A stretch of DNA of 12,231 bases. Source: Gemmataceae bacterium (GTDB lineage: Bacteria; Planctomycetota; Planctomycetia; Gemmatales; Gemmataceae). Below are positions 6,361 to 12,231 of the stretch, piece by piece. The stretch is from NCBI GenBank assembly GCA_947490035.1, contig CANLGS010000044.1:1-12231 (forward strand), read 5' to 3'. Position 1 is the stretch's first letter. Every line of letters starts with the position of its first letter. The position numbers and the translations under genes were made by a program. The notes below the pieces were generated by a model, which was given only the letters and a program-made list of their open reading frames with translations, made no database searches and had not been told where the DNA came from.

Positions 6361-6385
6361 ACAGCGCGGCTTCGAGCCGCGCTGT
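6361..6385 (-). terminator. Intrinsic terminator for rpmA
   Basis: ACAGCGCGGC (6361-6370) pairs perfectly with GCCGCGCTGT (6376-6385) around a five-base TTCGA loop. Reading on the minus strand, the hairpin is followed by GTCGTTTTCGG, a short T run. The rpmA stop lies about 45 bp upstream of it on that strand. On the plus strand no T run follows, so it would end plus-strand transcription less well. Confidence 0.7.
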
Positions 6386-6429
6386 ACGGGGTCGTGAACC
6401 TCACCGCGCCGGACGAACTCGCGCTTTGA

Positions 6430-6699
6430 CTACGAGACCGTGGTGGCCGCGGGATCGGTCGGGTCCACGTTGATCCGCTTGCCGCTCTGGTCGAAGTACA
6501 CCTTGCCGTCGGCCATCGCGAAGATGCTGTTGTTCCTCGCCAGCCGCACGAACCGGCCGGGCGAGAACGTCGTGCCGCACTGCGTCACGATGATGCTGCC
6601 GACGGTCACCGCCTGCCCGCCGTAGGCCTTCAGCCCGCGGCGCTTCGCCTGCGAATCGCGACCGTTCCGAACCGACCCTTGACCCTTCTTGTGTGCCAT
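6430..6699 (-). CDS. rpmA: 50S ribosomal protein bL27
   Basis: An 89-residue bL27, a component of the large subunit whose N-terminal tail reaches towards the peptidyl transferase centre. The start MAHKKGQGSVRNGRDSQAKR and the following RGLKAYGGQ are textbook family sequence. The middle is more divergent: the usual 'RGTKFHPGxNVGxGxDxTLFA' appears here as CGTTFSPGRFVRLARNNSIF followed by AMADGKVYF. A short extension (KRINVDPTDPAATTVS) follows where many bL27 proteins end. The start codon has GAGGAG seven bases upstream, a good promoter (6739-6766), and a hairpin terminator (6361-6385). The usual neighbour rplU (bL21) is not next to it; the gene forms its own transcription unit. Identification is firm. 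Confidence 0.96.
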   Translation of the reverse strand: MAHKKGQGSVRNGRDSQAKRRGLKAYGGQAVTVGSIIVTQCGTTFSPGRFVRLARNNSIFAMADGKVYFDQSGKRINVDPTDPAATTVS

Positions 6700-6738
6700 G
6701 ACGATACTCCTCTTGCTCGTGATAGTCCAGAATGCCGT

Positions 6739-6766
6739 ATTGTAGCGGCTGTGCCGGAGTGGGCAA
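6739..6766 (-). promoter_or_regulatory. Promoter of rpmA
   Basis: On the minus strand TTGCCC (6761-6766) and TACAAT (6739-6744) are separated by 16 bp, a good match to sigma-70 boxes. The leader to the ATG at 6699 would be about 33 nt and contains the GAGGAG ribosome site. This fits a constitutive ribosomal protein gene. Confidence 0.6.
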
Positions 6767-6906
6767 GGCGCCTCGCACGGCCGCCTCGCTCGCCTTCGGC
6801 TTGCGGCTAACCTGCGTTGGTCGCCGCTTTCATTTCCCCTTCACATCTGGCAGACTACAACGCAACTGTACCCGGTTTCTCACCTGACCCTCTCATTCGG
6901 TGTCAC

Positions 6907-8508
6907 ATGACATCCACCCGCCTCCTCGCGCTCGGCGCTCTCGCGTCGCTGTCGATGGTCCTGCTGTCCGCGTCGGCGCGATCGGCCCCGGAGGTCGCGC
7001 CGTTCCCCACGCCCGGCGGCTTCAAGACGGTGAAGACCGCCAAGTCGCTCAAGGACTCGCCCGCGACGCCGGGCGCACAGAACGTCGCGGCCGGGTATCT
7101 CGGCGTCGTGATCGCGGAGAAGGGCGGCAAGGCGGTGGTCGAGGCGGTCGCGCCCGATTCGCCGGCCGAAGAAGCCGGGCTGAAGGAGGGCGACGCGGTT
7201 CTCAAGGTCGGCACCGAGAACGCGACCACCGCCGCGGCGCTGCGCGAAACACTGCGGAGCAAACTGTCCGGCGACACGGTGGCGCTGACGGTCTCGCGCG
7301 GCACCAAGACGATGACGCTCAGCGCCAAACTGAAGCCGACCACGTCGCCGATGACCGCCGACGAGCGGCCGATGGGCGGCAAGGGTGGGTTCGGCTGGGA
7401 CGACCGGCTCCCGCGGTCGTGGCGCAAGCCGACGTACAACCTCGCCATCATCGGCGTCGAATACCCCGACGTGAAGCACAACCCGAAGATCGCCGACAAG
7501 GACTGGGAAGACTCGATGTTCAGTCTGGAGACGTACAAGGACAAGAACGCGACCGGGCAGACGGTGTACGGCAGCATGAACGACTACTACAAGGAACTCA
7601 GCTACGGCACGTTCAAGATCGAAGGGAAGTTCGTGGGTTGGGTGGAGGCGTCCAAGAAGCGGCTCGACTACTCCAGCGGCAGCGGCACCAGCGCCGGCGA
7701 GAAGAAGGCGCTGCTGACCGAGGCGCTGGAACTGTACACGAAGAAGGCCGGCAAGGACGCGCTGAACGAGTACGACGGCGTGTTCTTCCTGTACGCGGGT
7801 GGGCGCGTGCAGACGACGCGCGGCGGGCTGTACTGGCCGCACCGGGCCAGCGTGAGCTTCGCGGGCCGCAGTCTCCCGTACTTCATCGTCCAGGAGGGCG
7901 GCAACTCGATGAACGACATCAGCGTGTTCTGCCACGAGTTCGGCCACATGCTCGGCCTGCCGGACCTGTACGCCCAGCCGGAAAAACCCGGCAGCGAGGG
8001 CGTCGGCCAGTGGTGCGCCATGTCCAACCAGATCGGCGGCGGGCGGCCCCAGCACTTCAGCGCGTGGAGCAAGGAAATGTTGGGTTGGGTGAAGCCGACC
8101 GTGATCGACCCGAGCGTGCGCCAGAAGCTGATCCTCTCGCCGATCGAGAACGACCCGACGCAGTGCTTCAAGATCAAGGTGCGGCCCGACGGCAGCGAGT
8201 ACTACCTGCTGGAAGTCCGCAAGAAGACCGGCTGGGACGAGCGGTTGCCGGGCGAAGGGCTGTTGATCTGGCGCGTCGTGAACGGCAAGCCGATATTGGA
8301 AGAGTCGCACGGCGTCGAGGGCGCACGCGGGCCGAACATTCACCTGAATTCCGTGCCGTTCCCGAGCGCCGCGAACGACAGCTTCACGCCGTACACGATC
8401 CCGAGTAGCAAGAGCCAACTCGGTGGCGGCGCGACGGTTCACATCACCAACATCCGCCGGCTGCCCGACGGCCGCGTGACGTTCCACATCGGCTACGACT
8501 ACCAGTAA
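6907..8508 (+). CDS. Secreted PDZ domain plus M6 family metalloprotease
   Basis: A 533-residue exported zinc protease. Residues 1-27 are a signal peptide (TRLLALGALASLSMVLLSAS, then ARSA), which also fixes the ATG at 6907; the frame continues upstream only to a TTG at 6817. A PDZ domain spans about 63-142 (GYLGVVIAEKGGKAVVEAVA, then DSPAEEAGLKEGDAVLKVG), probably for binding peptide C-termini or for regulating the protease. The catalytic M6 (immune inhibitor A-like) domain follows from about residue 170. Its zinc motif, HEFGHMLGLPD at 343-353, gives His343, Glu344, His347 and the third ligand Asp353. Further M6-type sequence follows: GQWCAMSNQIGGGRPQHFSA and W, then PGEGLLIWRVV. It probably acts outside the cytoplasmic membrane. 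No clear ribosome site precedes the ATG. The substrate is unknown; the domain calls are strong. Confidence 0.92.
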   Translation: MTSTRLLALGALASLSMVLLSASARSAPEVAPFPTPGGFKTVKTAKSLKDSPATPGAQNVAAGYLGVVIAEKGGKAVVEAVAPDSPAEEAGLKEGDAVLKVGTENATTAAALRETLRSKLSGDTVALTVSRGTKTMTLSAKLKPTTSPMTADERPMGGKGGFGWDDRLPRSWRKPTYNLAIIGVEYPDVKHNPKIADKDWEDSMFSLETYKDKNATGQTVYGSMNDYYKELSYGTFKIEGKFVGWVEASKKRLDYSSGSGTSAGEKKALLTEALELYTKKAGKDALNEYDGVFFLYAGGRVQTTRGGLYWPHRASVSFAGRSLPYFIVQEGGNSMNDISVFCHEFGHMLGLPDLYAQPEKPGSEGVGQWCAMSNQIGGGRPQHFSAWSKEMLGWVKPTVIDPSVRQKLILSPIENDPTQCFKIKVRPDGSEYYLLEVRKKTGWDERLPGEGLLIWRVVNGKPILEESHGVEGARGPNIHLNSVPFPSAANDSFTPYTIPSSKSQLGGGATVHITNIRRLPDGRVTFHIGYDYQ

Positions 8509-8518
8509 CGTTTTGTAG

Positions 8519-8547
8519 GGTGGGACAAGGCTTCGCGCCGTCCCACC
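8519..8547. repeat. Intergenic hairpin after the metalloprotease gene
   Basis: GGTGGGAC (8519-8526) pairs with GTCCCACC (8540-8547); the interior AAGGCTTCGCGCC can pair further through GGC and GCC. It begins 11 bp after the stop codon. TTTTG precedes it but no T run follows on the plus strand, so it may be a weak terminator or a dispersed palindromic repeat. It lies between convergent genes. Confidence 0.6.
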
Positions 8548-8553
8548 ATATCT

Positions 8554-8617
8554 CTTGTGGCACAGGCTTCCAGCCTGTGATTCCGAAGGCACACAAACTG
8601 GAAGCCTGTGCCACAAG
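8554..8617. repeat. Inverted pair of palindromic repeats, GTGGCACAGGC type
   Basis: Two copies of a 26-bp unit face each other: 8554-8579 (begins CTTGTGGCACAGGC) and, inverted, 8592-8617 (ends GCCTGTGCCACAAG). They differ at two positions. The left unit is itself a hairpin: CACAGGCT, a TCC loop, AGCCTGTG. The same framework with a different stem recurs at 10575-10676. The pair fills most of the gap between the stops of the metalloprotease and the CPBP protease and could act as a bidirectional terminator or be a mobile REP-like element. Confidence 0.8.
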
Positions 8618-8625
8618 ACCAAGAC

Positions 8626-9669
8626 TCACCCGCCGCGTAGCACGATCACGACCGCCACCGCGTTGAACAACCCGTGAACGAGAACCGGCACGAGCAGGCC
8701 GTTCGTGCGCACCGCGAGCCAGCCTAGCCCAAGCCCTAGCACGAACAGCGGGACCGGGTTCGGCCAGACGGCGTGGTGCAGCGCGAAGAACGCGGCCGTC
8801 GCGTACACCGCTCGCGCGCGTCGCGCCCCGGTGTGCGTGAACCGCCACAGCACACCCAACCCCACCACCAGCACGCACGCGAACGCGACCGGCTGCCACC
8901 GGCCGCCGGTCGCGGTGTACGCGGTCGCCGCGCACATCACGAACCACGGCCGCAAACTGGTCACCGGCGACACGCCCGCACCGGGGAACTTGATGCGCCC
9001 GACGCACCACCAGAGCAGTAACCCGCGGAAGAGGATTTCTTCGCGCAGCGGCGCGCCGACGCACGCTTCCAGCGCGAGCAGAATTTGATCGCGCAGCGGG
9101 CGGGGGCCGAGCTTCGCGAGCGAGTGCGTGTCCGGCGGCACGTCGAGTTGCTGCGACACCGCGTTCACGACCACGTGGAGCAGCAGCACGACGGGTGTGA
9201 GGACGGCCCACGCGACGACCGCGAGCGCCACCTTGCCCGCGACGCTGCCGTTCGGCTTCGGGTGCCACTTCGGGTAGAACGAATATCGCGTGAGCGCGAG
9301 CGCGCCGAGCGCGATCGGCAGCGCGAACAAGTTCGCCCACAGCATGCGCAGCGTGCCCGCTTCAAACTTCCGTTCGGGGCCGATGCCCTCCGCCTTCGGT
9401 AGCGGGAAGTCGTCGCCGTAGACGATCTGGTAGAAGCCGCTCTCGTTCAGCACTTCGAGCGCCACGAGCGGCACGACGAACGATATCGCGATGAACGCGA
9501 TCGTGACCTCGAACCCGCCCCACGGCACCGGGAACGGCTTCCACCGCGGCAACAGCGGTTCGCCCTTCGGCCGCAGAGCGCGCGCCACCAGCGCGGCCGG
9601 CAGCGCGACCGCCACGACGAGCGCGCCGGCCGCCGCCGCGCGCGCGAGTTCCGACAGATCATTGGGCAC
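8626..9669 (-). CDS. CPBP (CAAX/Abi) family intramembrane metalloprotease
   Basis: A 347-residue polytopic membrane protein of the CPBP glutamic/metalloprotease family (which includes Rce1-like CAAX proteases). The three hallmark motifs are present: REEILFRG (EExxxR, Glu210, Glu211, Arg215), FALHH (His298-His299), and HGLFN (His332, Asn336). Several hydrophobic helices are visible: about 13-33, 53-73, 108-128, 145-170, 240-275 and 300-340. The region 75-110 is a soluble loop. The start is the GTG at 9669, with AAGGA about eight bases upstream; no ATG fits better. It is transcribed divergently from trpC, the two starts being 86 bp apart, and ends facing the metalloprotease gene. Bacterial members act in peptide maturation, immunity to self-made peptides or membrane protein processing; which applies here is unknown. 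Confidence 0.93.
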   Translation of the reverse strand: MPNDLSELARAAAAGALVVAVALPAALVARALRPKGEPLLPRWKPFPVPWGGFEVTIAFIAISFVVPLVALEVLNESGFYQIVYGDDFPLPKAEGIGPERKFEAGTLRMLWANLFALPIALGALALTRYSFYPKWHPKPNGSVAGKVALAVVAWAVLTPVVLLLHVVVNAVSQQLDVPPDTHSLAKLGPRPLRDQILLALEACVGAPLREEILFRGLLLWWCVGRIKFPGAGVSPVTSLRPWFVMCAATAYTATGGRWQPVAFACVLVVGLGVLWRFTHTGARRARAVYATAAFFALHHAVWPNPVPLFVLGLGLGWLAVRTNGLLVPVLVHGLFNAVAVVIVLRGG

Positions 9670-9695
9670 GGTTCGTCCTTCGTCGGTCGCGGAGG

Positions 9696-9723
9696 TTGGT
9701 GTTCGCGCGTCGCGGCTTAAGAT
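9696..9723 (+). promoter_or_regulatory. Likely trpC promoter
   Basis: TTGGTG (9696-9701) and TAAGAT (9718-9723) are separated by 16 bp. The leader to the ATG at 9756 would be about 25 nt, too short for a trp-type attenuator, and none is seen. The same 86-bp interval must also carry the promoter of the divergent CPBP gene. Confidence 0.45.
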
Positions 9724-9755
9724 ACCCGCTGCCCGCCGACCGCACAGAGACGCGC

Positions 9756-10535
9756 ATGGCTACCATACTCGACCGGATCGTGGAGACGAAGCAGCGCGAG
9801 ATCGCGACCGCGCGGGCCGCGGTGCCGGGAATCGAACTCGAACGCAAGGCCGCCGGCATGGAACCGGGGCGCGACTTCAAGCGCGCGATCCGGCAACTCG
9901 GCAAGATCACGCTCGTCGCGGAGGTGAAGAAGGCGTCGCCGTCCGCGGGCGTGATCCGCGCCGACTTCGACCCTGTACGCATCGCGATCACCTACGAGCA
10001 GCACGGCGCCGCCGCGATTAGCGTGCTGACCGACTCGGACTACTTTCAGGGCAGCCTGAAGTACCTCACCGACGTGAAGACCGCGGTCGCGTGCCCGGTG
10101 CTGCGGAAGGACTTCGTCCTCGACCGCTACCAGTTGCTCGAAGCCCGGTGCGCTGGCGCGGACGCGGTGCTGCTGATCGCGGAGTGCTTACCGGGCGACC
10201 GCCTCGCGGTGCTTCAGAAGGAGGCGCTCGCGCTGGGGCTTCACACGCTCGTTGAGTTACACGACGCAGAGCAGTTGCCGCGCGTACTCGACTGCGGCGC
10301 CGCGATCGTCGGGATCAACAACCGCGACTTGCGGACGTTCGTGACGCGACTGGAACACACGCTGGAGTTGCTGCCGAAGATTCCCGTGGACCGCATCGTG
10401 GTGAGCGAGAGCGGCATCAAGACGCACGCGGATTTGGTCCGGCTGGGCGCGGCCGGCGTGCGGGCGGTGCTGGTGGGCGAATCGCTGATGCGCGCCGAGG
10501 ACATCGGCGCGGCCCTCGACGCGCTGCGGGGTTAG
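9756..10535 (+). CDS. trpC: Indole-3-glycerol-phosphate synthase
   Basis: This cytoplasmic enzyme closes the indole ring of 1-(2-carboxyphenylamino)-1-deoxyribulose 5-phosphate, the fourth step of the tryptophan branch. The 259-residue TIM-barrel protein is full length and single-function, with no TrpF fusion. Diagnostic blocks: MATILDRIVETKQREIATAR start, AEVKKASPSAGVI (catalytic Lys and phosphate-side Ser), YEQHGAAAISVLTD, VLRKDFVLDRYQL (catalytic Lys of LRKDF), VELHDAEQL, GINNRDLRTF, VSESGI and VLVGESLM. The ATG at 9756 gives the family-typical N-terminus; the ribosome site (AGAGA) is weak. No other trp gene is adjacent, so the trp genes are scattered in this genome, as far as this window shows. 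The palindromic element at 10541-10718 follows just after the stop. Confidence 0.97.
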   Translation: MATILDRIVETKQREIATARAAVPGIELERKAAGMEPGRDFKRAIRQLGKITLVAEVKKASPSAGVIRADFDPVRIAITYEQHGAAAISVLTDSDYFQGSLKYLTDVKTAVACPVLRKDFVLDRYQLLEARCAGADAVLLIAECLPGDRLAVLQKEALALGLHTLVELHDAEQLPRVLDCGAAIVGINNRDLRTFVTRLEHTLELLPKIPVDRIVVSESGIKTHADLVRLGAAGVRAVLVGESLMRAEDIGAALDALRG

Positions 10536-10540
10536 TTCGT

Positions 10541-10718
10541 TGTGGTCTGGTCACTCCGTGACCGTTTTAGCTTCCTTGTGGCACAGACATTCTTGTCTGT
10601 GTTTCGAGGGGCGACCGCACAGACAGGAATGTCTGTGCCACCAAGACGCACAGACAGGAATGTCTGTGCCACCAAGACGAATACAGAAGAAGCCCGGTCA
10701 CGGAGTGACCGGACCACA
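10541..10718. repeat. Composite fold-back element with 24-bp inverted arms
   Basis: The arms at 10541-10564 and 10695-10718 are reverse complements with one mismatch in 24 (T10548 against C in the other copy). Each arm contains its own hairpin, GGTCAC-TCC-GTGACC. Inside lie one unit at 10575-10601 and two oppositely oriented units at 10618-10645 and 10649-10676. Each carries a CACAGACA / TGTCTGTG stem. The element fills the gap between the trpC stop and the stop of the convergent lipoprotein gene. No protein is encoded. It resembles a miniature inverted-repeat element or an elaborate bidirectional terminator; no flanking target duplication was identified. Confidence 0.8.
10618..10679. repeat. 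Two 31-bp identical tandem repeats
   Basis: The 31-bp unit at 10618-10648 is repeated without change at 10649-10679. It begins CACAGACAGGAATGTCTGTG, an 8-bp stem with a GGAA loop, and ends GCCACCAAGACG. A third, inverted copy at 10575-10601 differs by one substitution and one missing base. Perfect identity of the tandem pair suggests recent duplication. Confidence 0.9.
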
Positions 10719-10720
10719 TC

Positions 10721-12064
10721 TTACTTCGTCGCGCCGTTGGTGACGATCTTGCCGGCCAGCTTCGCGTCAGGGAAGTTCCCCAGCACGTAGGTGTTCCGCC
10801 CGTCGCGCACCTGCACCTCGGCGGCCTCCACCGGACCGAAGAACGCGCCGTTCTTGTCCACCGCTTGGAGCGACAGCGTGTGCTTGCCGGCGGGCAGTTC
10901 CAGGCGCAGCACCTGAATCTTGTCCGGCAGCAGCCCCCAGCAGCGCGTGTCGGCGGACTCCGTCGCCTCCCACGCCACGCCCACCACGTTCAGCGCGAGG
11001 CTCGCGCCCATCGACTTGTCCACGCCGGCCACTTCCTTCGCACCGTAGATCACGCCCTTCTTCACCACGCGGCGAACGACCGCACGCGCGAGCGTTTCGG
11101 GCAACAGGGCGTCGCATTGTTCCGTCGCCATCTGGCCGATGTCGGTTATCGTTTGCGTCTGGCCGCCGGGGTGCCCGATGACGTTTACGTTCACGCTCGC
11201 GATGTTGTTGACCGGGCGCACCACGTGCGGCACTTTCACCGGCGCGAGGGTGGGCGGGAGCGACTGCTTCCCGGTCGCGGAGATGATGCGGTCCGCGATC
11301 AGGAGCGCCGCGCTGGTCGCGATCTCCGACTTCTCTTCCTTGTACGGCCCGCGACCGACGAGCGTGAAGACGTACACCACGCCGTGCCCCGGCTGCGAGT
11401 GCCGGCCGTTCTTCGCGCGCTCGATGTCCTGCTTCACCGGCGCGAAATCCGGCTGCCACTTCGCGACCAGCTCCAGCGACCGCAGCACGTCGTCGTAGTT
11501 GGTGTGCGTCTCCTCGCGCAGCGCCGCGTGCATGTACGCGCCGGCGGGGACGAACTTGTAGTTCGCCTTCAGGTTCTTCCCGTCGCCGCCGGTGCTCTTC
11601 GACTTCTCGATGATCTCCTGCTGCTTCTGGTTCACCTGGAGCGCGTACGCGCCCGCGTCGGAGCCGTCGGTGAGAAGGTTGCTCAGCGCCAGCATCACGC
11701 GAATCAGCACCTTCTCGTAGTCCTCGCCCGCGTAGGCGAGTTGCTGGTCGTCGGTCAGCATCGACAGCGCGCCTTCGGCGAGGTCTTTGCCTTCCTTCGC
11801 CTCGAAGCGGTCGCGGACTTCGCGCAGCGTGGCTTCCGCTTCCTTGGGCTTGCCCTCCGAAAGGAGTACCATCGCGCGGTCGAGCTTCAGCACGTCGGCC
11901 TCGCGCCCGTTCTTGGCGATGGCCGCGTCGATCTTCGTTTTGGCGCCGGCGGTGTTGCCGGTGTGGTACGCGGTGCGGATGTCTTGCAGCCGGTCCGCGT
12001 GGGTGGTGCAACCGACCCCGACCACGAGGGCGGCAACGACGGCGATGGCGGGAAGTTTGGACAC
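10721..12064 (-). CDS. Lipoprotein with helical repeat N-terminal half, COG3014-like
   Basis: This encodes 447 residues from the GTG at 12064, with GGAGA about six bases upstream. The N-terminus is a lipoprotein signal (VVAALVVGVGC) with the modified Cys at residue 19, so the protein is probably anchored in a membrane facing outward. Residues 25-130 are TPR-like helices (RTAYHTGNTAGAKTKIDAAI, EGKPKEAEATLREVRDRF). The stretch DDQQLAYAGEDYEKVLIRVM then ALSNLL, and the later YMHAALREETHTNYDDVLRS, recall the COG3014 group of uncharacterised lipoproteins. After residue 230 comes a beta-rich part (GVVYVFTLVGRGPYKEE..., then ASLALNVVGVAWEAT, and the C-terminal LELPAGKHTLSLQAVDKNG). It converges with trpC across the fold-back element. 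The family link is by eye; the function is unknown. Confidence 0.85.
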   Translation of the reverse strand: MSKLPAIAVVAALVVGVGCTTHADRLQDIRTAYHTGNTAGAKTKIDAAIAKNGREADVLKLDRAMVLLSEGKPKEAEATLREVRDRFEAKEGKDLAEGALSMLTDDQQLAYAGEDYEKVLIRVMLALSNLLTDGSDAGAYALQVNQKQQEIIEKSKSTGGDGKNLKANYKFVPAGAYMHAALREETHTNYDDVLRSLELVAKWQPDFAPVKQDIERAKNGRHSQPGHGVVYVFTLVGRGPYKEEKSEIATSAALLIADRIISATGKQSLPPTLAPVKVPHVVRPVNNIASVNVNVIGHPGGQTQTITDIGQMATEQCDALLPETLARAVVRRVVKKGVIYGAKEVAGVDKSMGASLALNVVGVAWEATESADTRCWGLLPDKIQVLRLELPAGKHTLSLQAVDKNGAFFGPVEAAEVQVRDGRNTYVLGNFPDAKLAGKIVTNGATK

Positions 12065-12110
12065 CGGGCGTCTCCATCGGAAGGCGAGCGGGGGGCGTCA
12101 GCCTACTGAT

Positions 12111-12158
12111 TTGCGTGACTTGAGGTTTGCTATAACATCATGGCTCAGAATAACATGG
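12111..12158 (+). promoter_or_regulatory. AT-rich patch with direct repeats before the last gene
   Basis: TATAAC at 12131-12136 could be a -10 box, but the only -35 candidate (TTGCGT, 12111-12116) lies just 14 bp away, which is short. ATAACATCATGG (12132-12143) and ATAACATGG (12150-12158) are imperfect direct repeats. The region lies between the divergent starts of the lipoprotein gene and the edge gene. Low confidence. Confidence 0.25.
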
Positions 12159-12168
12159 AGAGGAAGCC

Positions 12169-12231
12169 ATGGTGTTACCGCCCCCTCAGAAGGCCAAGGG
12201 CACATCTCAGAATCCCTTCTCCCTTGGGGTA
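12169..12231 (+). CDS. Start of an unidentified gene, cut by the window edge
   Basis: An ATG at 12169 is preceded by GGAGAGGAAG, a good ribosome site about five bases away, and the frame stays open for the 21 codons left in the window (MVLPPPQKAKGTSQNPFSLG then V). An alternative ATG at 12155 in another frame lacks such a site. Too little is visible to identify the product, and a chance open frame cannot be excluded. Confidence 0.45.
   Translation, partial: MVLPPPQKAKGTSQNPFSLGV

Noticed and set aside
6880..8622. 580-codon open frame on the minus strand opposite the metalloprotease
   Set aside because: It is the mirror of a high-GC gene with clear signal peptide, PDZ and HEFGH motifs; its product is low-complexity Arg/Ala/Val/His-rich with no recognisable domain.
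9724..9755. Trp attenuator or T-box leader before trpC
   Set aside because: The space between the putative promoter and the ATG is about 30 nt, with no Trp-codon leader peptide or alternative hairpins.
10618..10679. Possible CRISPR array from repeated ~28-bp palindromic units
   Set aside because: Only two direct copies lie back to back with no unique spacers (3-bp joints), the third is inverted, and there are no cas genes.
10865..12109. 414-codon plus-strand open frame opposite the lipoprotein gene
   Set aside because: Shadow of the GC-rich lipoprotein gene, which has a lipobox and a ribosome site; the product here shows only Arg/Val/Leu-rich low-complexity sequence.

Overview
The window reads as chromosomal DNA from a high-GC planctomycete, most likely a Gemmata-like (Gemmataceae) organism. 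This is inferred from the GC-rich codon use, an ECF sigma factor with a basic tail, a PDZ plus M6 secreted protease, a stand-alone divergent rpmA, and short GTGGCACAG-type palindromic repeats between genes. No database search was possible, so the taxonomy is an inference. No rRNA, tRNA, CRISPR array, transposase or phage gene was seen, and no gene-free stretch reaches 300 bases.

Layout, left to right. (1) 1-867: the 3' part of an unrecognised protein gene. (2) 1024-3438, all on the plus strand and closely spaced: an ECF-type sigma factor, a 104-residue unknown protein, a retropepsin-like aspartic protease carrying a DTGA active-site motif, then a xisH-xisI pair. (3) 3454-5237, all on the minus strand, read from the right: DAHP synthase (aroF), then a second xisH-xisI pair. 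The two xisHI pairs meet tail to tail with only 15 bp between stop codons. (4) 5404-6276: a two-helix membrane protein with PH-like C-terminal repeats. (5) 6430-6699, minus: ribosomal protein bL27, with a good promoter and an intrinsic terminator. (6) 6907-8508: a secreted PDZ-M6 metalloprotease. (7) 8626-9669, minus: a CPBP (CAAX/Abi) intramembrane protease. (8) 9756-10535: trpC. (9) 10721-12064, minus: a lipoprotein resembling the COG3014 group. (10) From 12169: the start of a plus-strand reading frame cut by the window edge.

Four gene pairs are convergent. Three of their junctions (6277-6429, 8509-8625, 10536-10720) hold palindromic DNA; the fourth, between the xisHI pairs, has no room for it. 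The hairpins at 8554-8617 and 10575-10676 belong to one repeat family whose stems differ by paired, compensating base changes. At 10541-10718 the repeats sit inside a larger fold-back element bounded by 24-bp inverted arms.

The least explained part is the centre. Two diverged XisH/XisI modules face each other, both keep the same 13-nt xisH/xisI overlap, and only one XisH copy has a complete D...ExK nuclease-like signature. No site-specific recombinase or nitrogen-fixation gene is visible, so the role known from heterocyst-forming cyanobacteria (control of fdxN element excision) does not obviously apply here. aroF (first step of the shikimate pathway) and trpC (tryptophan branch) belong to the same overall pathway but are about 4.5 kb apart on opposite strands and not co-transcribed.
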